NCBI GenBank assembly: GCA_903921365.1
Contig: CAIXPS010000084.1
Location: 28,762-92,761 of the forward strand
Length of the DNA stretch: 64,000 bases
Reading direction: 5' to 3'
From: an uncultured bacterium
GTDB taxonomy: Bacteria > Chloroflexota > Anaerolineae > J036 > Brachytrichaceae
This document shows, in pieces, positions 44,087 through 52,623 of this stretch. The translations under genes were made by a program, and so were the position numbers. Under the pieces are notes generated by a model. The model ran no database searches. It had not been told where the DNA came from and was given only the letters and a program-made list of their open reading frames with translations. Numbering within the stretch: the stretch's first letter is position 1; every line of letters begins with the position of its first letter.

Positions 44087-45247
44087 GTGAAAAAACCAGT
44101 ACGATTGCCCACCGAGTTTCATTGGGATCAAAGCGCCGGAAACACCGCGCCCGGAAAGGCGACTAAAAACGCCGGGGGTCAGTCGCGCCGCTTGAGCGTG
44201 TTCAGCCCGTGGTATCTGATCAGCCGGCTGGCGGTGCTGCTGATCCTGCTGGCGGTGGTCTCGCTGATGTACTTGAGCGTGCGCACGCGCGTGAGCGACC
44301 CGATGGCGGCCGCGCGCGCGACCGACGATGCTGCTACTGGTGATTTATCGATCAATGCCAGCGGCTACAACCTTGTCAGCCCCGCTGAGGCGACTTTTCC
44401 CCCGCCGGATGCAGTAGTCAACTCTGAGACGGACGCAACAGCAGTGCCTGTGATTGTCGCCTCACCCGCGCCGGCCAGCCTGTGCGGTGACACAGAAGGC
44501 AAAGTGATCGGCGACAAGATCAAGAGCGCTGTGCTCGGCATGACGCTGGCAGTCGATGTCTATGTGCCGCCCTGTTACGACGCAGCGAAGTATACGTATC
44601 CCACGTTGTATCTGATCCAGGGACTGGGTTACACGAGCGGCCAATGGACCGATGACGGCGTGAATCTCGTGGCCGACCGCGGCATCCTGAGCGGACGATT
44701 ACCGCCCTTCATCATGATCATGCCGGCAAACGACTGGAGGTCTGGCTCGGCCAGCCGCTTCACTTACTCCAGCAGCGGCCCGAATTCATGGGAAGGCTTT
44801 ATGGTCAACGAGTTGATTCCATACATCGATGCCCATTACAGCACCTGGAATAACCGCAACGGGCGCGCCATCGGCGGCATCTCGCGCGGCGGCTACTGGG
44901 CGCTGGAGATCGCCTTCATGCACATAGACTTGTTCAGCGCTGTCGGCGGGCACAGCCCAGCCATTACGTCAGACTACCTGGTCGGCACGCCCGACAACTT
45001 CAGCATGCTCGATCTAGTGCGTTCCACCGACTCGCTTAGGAATCTGCGCATCTTCCTTGATGCCGGGTTGGGCGACGTGACCCAGACCGGCGTTTATCAA
45101 CTGGCAGCGGAACTGGGCGCGAAGAAGATTTCATACGTGGGGCGTGTCGGCACGGGCAAGCACGACGATGTGTATTGGTCAAAGCAACTCGACTATTACC
45201 TGGCCTTTTATGCAGCTACATGGCCGATAGCGCCAAACAAGAGATAA
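44087..45247 (+). CDS. Membrane-anchored esterase, enterochelin esterase/antigen-85 fold
   Basis: A 386-residue protein with a cytosolic lead, one transmembrane segment (LISRLAVLLILLAVVSLMYL, about residues 42-61) and an extracellular alpha/beta-hydrolase domain. The domain has YVPPCYDAAKYTYPTLYLI and LIQGLGYTSGQW (oxyanion region), with the nucleophile elbow GGISRGGYWALE (about 263) and a late HDDVYW that may hold the catalytic histidine. This is the esterase D/Fes-like family, acting on esters of siderophores, feruloyl groups or mycolates in other phyla. The GTG start follows no strong ribosome site. The next gene begins 19 bases after its stop. Confidence 0.82.
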   Translation: MKKPVRLPTEFHWDQSAGNTAPGKATKNAGGQSRRLSVFSPWYLISRLAVLLILLAVVSLMYLSVRTRVSDPMAAARATDDAATGDLSINASGYNLVSPAEATFPPPDAVVNSETDATAVPVIVASPAPASLCGDTEGKVIGDKIKSAVLGMTLAVDVYVPPCYDAAKYTYPTLYLIQGLGYTSGQWTDDGVNLVADRGILSGRLPPFIMIMPANDWRSGSASRFTYSSSGPNSWEGFMVNELIPYIDAHYSTWNNRNGRAIGGISRGGYWALEIAFMHIDLFSAVGGHSPAITSDYLVGTPDNFSMLDLVRSTDSLRNLRIFLDAGLGDVTQTGVYQLAAELGAKKISYVGRVGTGKHDDVYWSKQLDYYLAFYAATWPIAPNKR

Positions 45248-45266
45248 TTGCAGCCTTAAGCGGAGT

Positions 45267-48203
45267 ATGGGCATGAAAGTATTGTGTGTCGAAGACAACA
45301 ACGATGATGCGACGCTGCTGATTGCGGAACTCAGGCGCAGCGGCTATCAGGTCGAATGGCAACGCGTCGATACGGCAGATGCGTTCCTTGATGCACTGCA
45401 ACAGGCGCCCCCCGACATCATCCTGTCTGATTACAGCATGCCTTCGTTTAACGGCATGACTGCGCTCAAGCTATTGCTTGCCACGGGTCAGGATATCGAT
45501 ATCCCGTTCATCATTGTTTCGGCAAACATCGGCGAGGAGGTCGCGGTTGAGGCCATGCGGCTGGGCGCCGCCGACTATCTGTTCAAGGATCGCCTGGCGC
45601 GGCTGGGACAGGCGGTCGCAGCCGCATTGCGCGCCCACGATCTGCGCGATGAGCAGCGTCGCATGCAGAAGGCGCAGCGGTTCCAATTTGGTCTTCAGCG
45701 CGCCATTGTCGCCATTTCCACCCGTTTCCTGAGCATCTTGCCAGATCAGTTGGATGAGGCGATTACAAATTCGTTGCGCGATGCAGGGCAGTTTGTCGGC
45801 GCAGACTATGCCCATATCCATCTCAACAGCCTGGACCTCGCGACCATTACACGAGTGTACGACTGGTGTGCGGTTGATGCGTCGCCCATACCCGACAGTG
45901 TCAGAACAGGGGATACTGTGCCAGCGACGACATATGCATGGACGTTTTCAAAATTGCGCAACCTGGAGATGGTTTATATACGCGGCATGCAGGACATTCC
46001 TGCAGAAACAATAACAGATAAAACAGCCTATGAGGCGCGGGGAGCACAGTCCTTGTTTATTGCCCCGCTGGCATTAGGCGAAGTGTTGGTAGGCACATTC
46101 ACGTTAAGCGCTCACAGCCATGTTTTCGACTGGAGTGATGAAGACCTGGCGCTCTTGAAACTGCTTGCCGACGTCTTTGCAAATGTGATCGTTCGCATGC
46201 AGACTGAGACGATATTGAACAACGAGCGCAATCTGTTGCGTGGGCTGATCAACACTGTGCCGGACCCGATCAGCGCCAGGGATACTGATGGGCGCATCAT
46301 CATGGCCAATACCGCTGCCGCCGACATGCTCGGCGTGACGACGTTTCAAATGCTGAATAGGCATTACGAGGATGTGCGCACGCCCGAGCAGGTTCAGCGC
46401 AATCAGGCCGCCGCACAGGAGGTGCGGCGCACCAGACGCCCGAGCCCTGACTACGAAGAAATGCTGGTGGATTCGGCTGGCAACAAACGCTGGCTGCTTA
46501 CCACGCATGCCCCATTGCTGGACGCGTTCGCAGAAGTCACTGGCATCGTGACCGTCAGCCGAGACATCACCGCTCTCACGCTCGCGGCTGAGCAAGTCAA
46601 GCGTCAGTTGGAAACGATCAGTGCGTTATATGAGGGCGCGCGCGGGTTAACCAGCCTGGATGTTCAGACGCTGCTGAACGAGGCGACGCGCACCTGCGTC
46701 GAGTCATTTGGCGCGAAGCTGGCATGGATCGGGCGGGCGGAACCGGATGGTCGCGTCAGGCTAATATCGCAGTTTCCGCTTGAGAGCGATTATCCGCCGA
46801 GCATCACCGTTCGGTGGGACGATACGCCCGCAGGGCACGGCCCGACTGGCCGTTCCATTCGATCGGGCGCCCCGGAACTCTGGCGCGATATTCTGACCAC
46901 GCCCGATTACGCGCCGTGGCTAGCGCAGGCCCGCCAGGCCGGTTTCGCGTGCGGCTCCGCATTTCCACTCACCAGTCATGCGCACACCTATGGCGCGTTG
47001 ATGGTGTACTTTGGCAATGGTGTTGAACTGACCGATGAACGCGCGCAGTTCTTTGAGAACTACAGCCTGCAGCTGGCGGCTGCGGTTGAAAGCGCGCGCC
47101 TGTTTGAACAAACCGAACGCCGCCTGGAACAGGTGCAAGCCTTGCACACGATCGCAACCGCCATTTCGGGCAGCTTCGAGCAGGGGATCACGCTCAACGT
47201 CATTCTGGATGCGGTGATCCGCCAACTTCATGTCGACAGCGCTGCCGTGCTGTTGTTGAATATGGATACACAGATGCTGATGTGCGCGGCCCAGCGTGGC
47301 TTTCGCGCGGAAGGGCTGACGTCAGCCCGGCTGCCTCTGGATCGGTCGAATGCGGGTCGAGCCATAATGGAACGACGCATCGTGCGCGTGGACGCCGGTG
47401 GGGGCGCAGGCGCCTCATTTCTCGCCCGTCCCCCGCTCGTGGATGAGGGTTTCGTAACCTACTATGGCGTGCCACTGAGCACGCATGGGCAGACGCTCGG
47501 TGTGCTCGAGTTATACCTGCGTTCGTCATTCAACCCCGACGCCGAGTGGCTGCAATTCTTTGAGGCGTTGGCGGCGCAAGCGGCGGTCGCCGTCGAAGCA
47601 TATGCCAGCTTCAATGAGTTGCAGAACATAAACACAACGCTGGCGCAGGCTTATGAGGCCACAATCGAAGGGTGGTCGCGCGCGTTGGAGTTGCGCGATC
47701 GCGAGACTGCCGGCCATTCCCAGCGTGTGGTCGATCTGACGCTGCGGGTGGCGCGCGCGCTGGGGCTGAGCGACGCCGAGCTGGTGCACATCCGGCGCGG
47801 GGCGCTGTTGCACGATATCGGCAAGCTGGGCATCCCCGACAACATTCTGATGAAGCCGGGGCCGCTGACTGAAGACGAATGGGGCATTATGCGCAAGCAT
47901 GTGCAGTATGCCTATGACCTGCTGAAGCAAATCCCCTATTTGCTTGCCGCGATCGATATCCCATACTGTCATCACGAGTGGTGGGACGGCACGGGCTACC
48001 CGCGCGGGTTAAAGGGCGAAGAAATCCCCTTGCCTGCGCGCATCTTTGCCGTCGTGGATGCCTGGGACGCTCTGCGCTACAACCGCCCATATCGCGAAGC
48101 GTGGCCGCTGGAGCGGGTGCGCGCCTATCTGCAGGAGCAAGCCGGGCGCAAGTTTGATCCGATTGTGGTAAAAACGCTGCTCGAAATCACGCGCGATGAG
48201 TGA
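45267..48203 (+). CDS. Multi-sensor response regulator with HD-GYP phosphodiesterase
   Basis: A 978-residue cytosolic signalling protein. Order of domains: REC receiver (1-122, phospho-acceptor Asp55 in ILSDYSM), GAF (about 150-310), PAS (about 318-440, GLINTVPDPISARDTDGRI), two GAF domains (about 450-610 and 625-780), and HD-GYP (about 790-975). The HD-GYP site is complete: LLHDIGKLGIPD, HHEWWDGTGYPRG and IPLPARIFAVVDAWDAL, so c-di-GMP hydrolysis is likely. No GGDEF or kinase domain is present. Start may be ATG 45273. It is close behind the esterase and just ahead of the convergent LCP gene. Confidence 0.88.
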   Translation: MGMKVLCVEDNNDDATLLIAELRRSGYQVEWQRVDTADAFLDALQQAPPDIILSDYSMPSFNGMTALKLLLATGQDIDIPFIIVSANIGEEVAVEAMRLGAADYLFKDRLARLGQAVAAALRAHDLRDEQRRMQKAQRFQFGLQRAIVAISTRFLSILPDQLDEAITNSLRDAGQFVGADYAHIHLNSLDLATITRVYDWCAVDASPIPDSVRTGDTVPATTYAWTFSKLRNLEMVYIRGMQDIPAETITDKTAYEARGAQSLFIAPLALGEVLVGTFTLSAHSHVFDWSDEDLALLKLLADVFANVIVRMQTETILNNERNLLRGLINTVPDPISARDTDGRIIMANTAAADMLGVTTFQMLNRHYEDVRTPEQVQRNQAAAQEVRRTRRPSPDYEEMLVDSAGNKRWLLTTHAPLLDAFAEVTGIVTVSRDITALTLAAEQVKRQLETISALYEGARGLTSLDVQTLLNEATRTCVESFGAKLAWIGRAEPDGRVRLISQFPLESDYPPSITVRWDDTPAGHGPTGRSIRSGAPELWRDILTTPDYAPWLAQARQAGFACGSAFPLTSHAHTYGALMVYFGNGVELTDERAQFFENYSLQLAAAVESARLFEQTERRLEQVQALHTIATAISGSFEQGITLNVILDAVIRQLHVDSAAVLLLNMDTQMLMCAAQRGFRAEGLTSARLPLDRSNAGRAIMERRIVRVDAGGGAGASFLARPPLVDEGFVTYYGVPLSTHGQTLGVLELYLRSSFNPDAEWLQFFEALAAQAAVAVEAYASFNELQNINTTLAQAYEATIEGWSRALELRDRETAGHSQRVVDLTLRVARALGLSDAELVHIRRGALLHDIGKLGIPDNILMKPGPLTEDEWGIMRKHVQYAYDLLKQIPYLLAAIDIPYCHHEWWDGTGYPRGLKGEEIPLPARIFAVVDAWDALRYNRPYREAWPLERVRAYLQEQAGRKFDPIVVKTLLEITRDE

Positions 48204-48220
48204 GCGGTGCGCAGCGCCTT

Positions 48221-49297
48221 TTATGGCTCCCCGTAAAACCGCTGTATCAACGCGGGCAGCTTATCGGGGATCAGCACCAGCACCTGCGCGCCGCCGCCGG
48301 TGAGGTAATCCTGCACCACTGTCTCATCCATCACCGTCTTGCTGATGTTTTCCGCCGGCAGATCCTTCGCAAACAAAATCAATTGCACGATTTCTGGCAG
48401 GCTGATATCGGTCTGGATGGCGCCAACCAGCGTGCCCATGATCTCCGAGGCGTTGGCGGCCAGGTTCGGGATGGCGCCAATGCTGATGGCGCGGTCGCGA
48501 ATCGCCATGATGACCTGCTGCTGGCGGCGCATGCGGTAGAAGTCGCTGGTGTTGTGGCGCGTGCGGGCGTATTTGAGCGCCGTCGCCCCGTCCATATGGT
48601 GCATCCCTTTGCTGATCACAAAGGGGTCGAAGTGGTAATTCATATCGGGGTATTGTTGATCGTTGATGTCCTGGTCGACATACACATCGATCCCGCCGAT
48701 CAGATCCACGATTTTCTGCATGGCCACAAAGTTGACCCGCACGTAATGGTGGATCGGCGTTCCAATGATGCGGCTGACCTCGTCCATCGCGTACTGCGGC
48801 CCGCCTGAGGCCAGGGCTGTGTTGATGCGATCCTGGCCGTGGTTGGTCAGGTCCACCCATAGATCGCGCGGGATGCTCATCATCCCGGCAGTCCGCGATA
48901 GCGGGTTCATCGTCATTAGAATGAGTGAGTCGGAGAGAGAGTAGGCGGGGTTTTCAACCGGGCGTTGATCGATGCCCATCACCAATACGGTAACGCGCTC
49001 ACCCTTCTGCCAGTCGCCGCTGGGGGTGGCGCTGGGCAGTGCCGTTGGAACTGCAACAGCTGCGGTAGGGATCTCGACCTGTGCGATTGGCTGATCGACA
49101 GGCTCCGCAGTGCTGTAGATAGTTGTTATGAACTGAGGGTTATTGACGCCCCGCACTGCCATCGCATTATTCATCGCCGAAAGGACTGTCGACGTGACTG
49201 CTATGACTGCAATAACGGTGGCAACGACCGCGATCGTCGCAACGAGAATGACCCTGTTTGACCATCGTCGAGTCGCACGCGCTTGATTGGCTTCCAT
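48221..49297 (-). CDS. LytR-CpsA-Psr (LCP) family protein
   Basis: A 358-residue membrane-anchored phosphotransferase-like enzyme that in other bacteria transfers lipid-linked glycopolymers onto peptidoglycan. One N-terminal transmembrane segment (VILVATIAVVATVIAVIAVT) is followed by a Pro/Thr-rich linker and the LCP domain: VLVMGIDQR, SDSLILMTMNPL, MMSIPRDLWVDL, GGIDVYVD and ALKYARTRHNTSDFYRMRRQ with its conserved arginines. The protein suggests a monoderm or atypical envelope with attached glycopolymers. Confidence 0.9.
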   Translation of the reverse strand: MEANQARATRRWSNRVILVATIAVVATVIAVIAVTSTVLSAMNNAMAVRGVNNPQFITTIYSTAEPVDQPIAQVEIPTAAVAVPTALPSATPSGDWQKGERVTVLVMGIDQRPVENPAYSLSDSLILMTMNPLSRTAGMMSIPRDLWVDLTNHGQDRINTALASGGPQYAMDEVSRIIGTPIHHYVRVNFVAMQKIVDLIGGIDVYVDQDINDQQYPDMNYHFDPFVISKGMHHMDGATALKYARTRHNTSDFYRMRRQQQVIMAIRDRAISIGAIPNLAANASEIMGTLVGAIQTDISLPEIVQLILFAKDLPAENISKTVMDETVVQDYLTGGGAQVLVLIPDKLPALIQRFYGEP

Positions 49298-49464
49298 CTG
49301 GCTGTGTATTCTGAGAGTGTGAACTGGATTTACTCAAACATATTTTACTCGCCCCAGCGTGAATTTTCCATGAACGCAGATGAATAGTGGGGCAATCGGT
49401 CGCCAATCGACGGGGAGAAGGCGCGCGGATGAAAACCGGGGCTGAAGTGTGCCATAATCAAAAA

Positions 49465-51702
49465 ATGCTCCAGATAGACCAGTTGCTGCAAAATCGGTAT
49501 CGCGTTGCGCGAGTGCTGGGACAGGGCGGCATGGGCGCCGTGTACCAGGCCCATGACCTTAGCCTCGATGTGATCTGCGTCGTCAAAGAAATGCTCCCGC
49601 CGCCAGATCTGAATCTGGTTAAGAACATGGCAGCGCAGTTCCACCGCGAGGGCAAGATACTGGCCAGCCTGCGCCACATGAGCCTGCCGCGCGTCTCGAA
49701 CTACTTTGTCGAGAACGACAACTATTACATGGTCATGGACTTGATCGAAGGCCGCAGCCTCGAAAAGCTGATCGGCGACAACGGCTTGCCCGAGTCCATT
49801 GTGCTCACTTATGCGGATCAGTTGCTGGATGTGCTCTCCTATATTCACGGCAAAGGCATCCTTCATCGCGACATCAAGCCAGCCAATATCATCGTGCAGC
49901 CCGATGGGCGCGTCGTGCTCGTTGATTTCGGACTGGTGAAAATAATAAACACCGGCGGACCGGCGACAAAGACGTTGGTGAATGCATTGACGCCGCAATA
50001 CGCGCCTCCGGAACAGTACACCGGCAATACTGATCAACGCAGCGACCTGTACTCACTGGCGGCGACGTTGTATCAGGCGCTGGCCGGGCAGCCCCCCGCC
50101 AGCGCAACCGACCAGTTTTCGGGCGTGCGATTGCAGCCCTTGCGCCAGTTTCCACACCTGGCGGCCGGCGTCTCGCCGAATACTGACTATGTGTTGATGA
50201 AGGCACTGGCGCTCGACCGCGGCCAGCGTTACCAGGATGCGGCGTCGATGCGAACAGAACTGATCAGCGGTGTGAGAGTCCCTTCAGTTTCTCAGCCGCA
50301 GACGCCGCCAGTGCACGCCAGCGTCGAGACACAGGTGTGGTCGCCGGCGCCCCCGGCAGAACCACTCCCCGCCACGCCGGCTGTGAATGACGCGACTGTG
50401 CGACCGGCGGGAACCGCGCCTCGCCCGTCGACTCCGGTGAGTTCCGTAAATGTGCCGGCGCCAACCTCCGGCGCGGCTGCCAGTGTAGTTGCCGCTCCAA
50501 AGAAGCAAAGCAAGGGGTTGTTGATCGGCGGAATCATCGTAGGCGTGCTGGTGCTGGGGTGTTTTGCGCTTAGCCGTTTGCCATTCATGTCCGCCCTGGT
50601 CAGCGGCGTTGCGGGCGCGCCAACAGTCCAGAGCGGGGGGAAAGCAACGCCGTCCCCGCTCGATTTGACCAATACGCCTAAGTCTGCCGTTGCCGTAACG
50701 GCGCCGAAGGGCAGGTCAACGGCATCGCCTAAAGCCACGCCCAAAGTCACGACGAGAGCGACCGCAACCCCGGTTCCACAAACGGACGCCACCGTCGATG
50801 TTGCCGGGATTGAAGCCACGGTGGCCGCGGAGATCGATGTGGCCGCGACCGAAATTGCCGGCACGCCCCTGGCCGCTGACGAGCGCTACCTGGAGCTGGC
50901 GCCGGGAATCGAAATTGCCCTGGCGCGCGTCCCGGCGGGGGAGTTTGTGATGGGTAGCGCGGACAGCGACAAGGATGCCGCCCACGACGAGAAACCGCAG
51001 CACACGGTCACCGTGGGCGAATACTGGATTGCGGTGGACGACATTACAGTGGAACAATTTGCAGCGTTTGTCCAAGCCACTGGCTACAAGACCACTGCCG
51101 AAACGCTTGGCACTGGACTGGTGTTCAACAGCGCTTCTGCGCTCGTGCAGGTGAAAGGCGCGTCGTGGCGTCAACCAGGCGGCGCAATCGACAGCGTGCC
51201 AAATGATCTCGATTATCCGGTCGTGCAGGTGAGCTGGGACGACGCCAACGCTTTCTGCCTGTGGGCATCCAAGGTGAGCGGGCGCAGGGTCAGGCTGCCC
51301 AGCGAGGCGCAGTGGGAAAAAGCCGCGCGCGGGACGGACGCGCGGCTGTATCCGTGGGGCAACACTCCGCCTGAGTCCAACCTGTTAAACTTTGACAATC
51401 AGGTGGGCAATGTCGAACCAGTTGCTTCGCACAGCCCGGATGGCGACAGCCCCTATGGGCTGTCCGACATGGCCGGCAACGTGTGGCAGTGGACCAGCAG
51501 CCTGGCGCTGCCGTATCCTTACGCGGCCAATGATGGGCGCGAAGATACCACCAGCCGCGAAAACCGAGTCTTGCGCGGCGGCGCCTTCCGCAACGGGTTT
51601 ATCCCCAGCGCAAAGAACAACGTGCGCAGCGCCGCCCGAGGCGTCGCCGAACCCGCCTCCCGCAACGTCTTCATCAGCTTCCGCGTGGTGGTGCTGCCGT
51701 AG
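49465..51702 (+). CDS. Ser/Thr protein kinase fused to an FGE/sulfatase-modifying-like domain
   Basis: A 745-residue protein. The cytosolic kinase (about 1-265) is Hanks type: VLGQGGMGAVYQAHD glycine loop, VKEM lysine, LHRDIKPANII and VDFGLVKI. A Pro/Ala/Thr-rich linker leads to one transmembrane helix (GLLIGGIIVGVLVLGCFAL, about 352-370) and then an external linker. The C-terminal domain (about 473-745; VPAGEFVMGSADSDKDAAHD, RLPSEAQWEKAARG, GLSDMAGNVWQW, VLRGGAFRNG) is formylglycine-generating-enzyme-like, but lacks the catalytic cysteines in the RGG region. It is therefore more likely a sensor or binding module. Start 49465 gives the normal kinase N-terminus; 49387 and 49429 are alternatives. 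Confidence 0.88.
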   Translation: MLQIDQLLQNRYRVARVLGQGGMGAVYQAHDLSLDVICVVKEMLPPPDLNLVKNMAAQFHREGKILASLRHMSLPRVSNYFVENDNYYMVMDLIEGRSLEKLIGDNGLPESIVLTYADQLLDVLSYIHGKGILHRDIKPANIIVQPDGRVVLVDFGLVKIINTGGPATKTLVNALTPQYAPPEQYTGNTDQRSDLYSLAATLYQALAGQPPASATDQFSGVRLQPLRQFPHLAAGVSPNTDYVLMKALALDRGQRYQDAASMRTELISGVRVPSVSQPQTPPVHASVETQVWSPAPPAEPLPATPAVNDATVRPAGTAPRPSTPVSSVNVPAPTSGAAASVVAAPKKQSKGLLIGGIIVGVLVLGCFALSRLPFMSALVSGVAGAPTVQSGGKATPSPLDLTNTPKSAVAVTAPKGRSTASPKATPKVTTRATATPVPQTDATVDVAGIEATVAAEIDVAATEIAGTPLAADERYLELAPGIEIALARVPAGEFVMGSADSDKDAAHDEKPQHTVTVGEYWIAVDDITVEQFAAFVQATGYKTTAETLGTGLVFNSASALVQVKGASWRQPGGAIDSVPNDLDYPVVQVSWDDANAFCLWASKVSGRRVRLPSEAQWEKAARGTDARLYPWGNTPPESNLLNFDNQVGNVEPVASHSPDGDSPYGLSDMAGNVWQWTSSLALPYPYAANDGREDTTSRENRVLRGGAFRNGFIPSAKNNVRSAARGVAEPASRNVFISFRVVVLP

Positions 51703-51776
51703 GCGCACACGGTGTGGGAAGCATTAGCAGCATTTCCACGGCGGCGAATTCGCGCCGGGTTTGCTATTGGAGCGCT

Positions 51777-52214
51777 ATGAACCGAATCTTATCTCTCAAA
51801 CACAACGCGGCAGTCGCGTTGCTTGCCGGATTTGCCCTGTCGTTGATCTTCGTGGCAGGCTGCGCCTCCGTCGTGCAGCCGTATGCCGTGCGCAAGGGCG
51901 TTGCGCGCGACTTCATCTTTTCCGTTGAGCCGTTGAACAACAATGCGGTGCGGGTGTGGCTCAAGGCCGATAATCTGGCCGCCTACTGCGTTACCAAGCC
52001 CGATCTTGCGGCAAAGTTCACTGATGCGTTGAGCAACTGGAACGGCGAAGTGCTGGTGACCTATCACTCGATTTCGCCGGTGGAACAAAAAGCGAGCGAG
52101 TGGGTGCTCGCGGGCTGCGGAACGTTCTCGAACACGAACGCCAGCTCGTTTGAGCTGTACAGCGTCGACGATATGAAACTGGTAGTCGGTCGGCCCGACA
52201 ATACCGGCCGCTAA
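51777..52214 (+). CDS. Small lipoprotein, hypothetical
   Basis: A 145-residue protein with a lipoprotein signal (AVALLAGFALSLIFVAGCAS, cysteine at about 28). The mature part (ARDFIFSVEPLNNNAVRVWL, CVTKPDLAAKFTDALSNW, VVGRPDN) is not recognised. It follows the kinase-FGE gene by 74 bases on the same strand and may be co-transcribed. It has only three cysteines in total. Function unknown. Confidence 0.6.
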   Translation: MNRILSLKHNAAVALLAGFALSLIFVAGCASVVQPYAVRKGVARDFIFSVEPLNNNAVRVWLKADNLAAYCVTKPDLAAKFTDALSNWNGEVLVTYHSISPVEQKASEWVLAGCGTFSNTNASSFELYSVDDMKLVVGRPDNTGR

Positions 52215-52234
52215 CCCGCCCACAAGTTGTATCT

Positions 52235-52327
52235 GCCGCCGTGGCGGACCTCGGACGACCCGACCAGATCAGCCAGGTATTCGCGGGGTTCCAACAATAT
52301 TTGTATCGAATTCAGAGCGGGGCGTGA
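52235..52327 (+). pseudogene. hsdR: Second HsdR C-terminal remnant
   Basis: The last 28 codons repeat the end of the HsdR remnant at 6714-7301 (VADLGRPDQISQVFAGF, then QQYLYRIQSGA), in the opposite orientation in the window. About 93% of bases match and homology continues past the stop into the terminator (GACCGTTCTTAACCGGCT). Nothing upstream of about 52235 is HsdR-like. It is an isolated gene end, not a gene. Confidence 0.8.
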
Positions 52328-52345
52328 CCGTTCTTAACCGGCTCT

Positions 52346-52491
52346 ATGAAGATTAACTAATAGAACCGTACACAGAAGGCCGACACACAGCGCGTAGCGG
52401 CCACTACGTATATGTATGACGTAGGGCGCGGACCTGCGTGTCCGCCCTCTGTAGCCTATGCGTCTGTACGGCCTATTTTCTTAATAATCAT
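52346..52491. mobile_element. 146-bp MITE-like element inserted in a terminator loop
   Basis: The terminal 27 bases are imperfect inverted repeats: the left end starts ATGAAGATTAA and ends AACCGTACA (52346-52372); the right end read inward starts ATGATTATTAA and ends GGCCGTACA (52465-52491). Inside is a GTAGGGCGCGGAC/GTCCGCCC palindrome (about 52420-52455) of the family at 6494-6643. It contains no open frame. It separates the two arms of the HsdR terminator hairpin, AACCGGCT (52336-52343) and AGCCGGTT, which are adjacent in the other copy at 6687-6705. Any target duplication is at most a few bases. Confidence 0.65.
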
Positions 52492-52623
52492 TCAGCCGGT
52501 TTGTCCTGGATCCAGACGCCGATTTCAATCGGTGGCCTCCGGCTTCGGGCGTGATGCGGCTGACGGTGAGGTTGGACTTACCGAGGGTGTAGACTTGAAT
52601 TGATCATCACAAGGAGAAACACA

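Noticed and set aside
49465..51702. Active formylglycine-generating enzyme
   Set aside because: The catalytic cysteines are absent from the RGG region, so only the fold is claimed.
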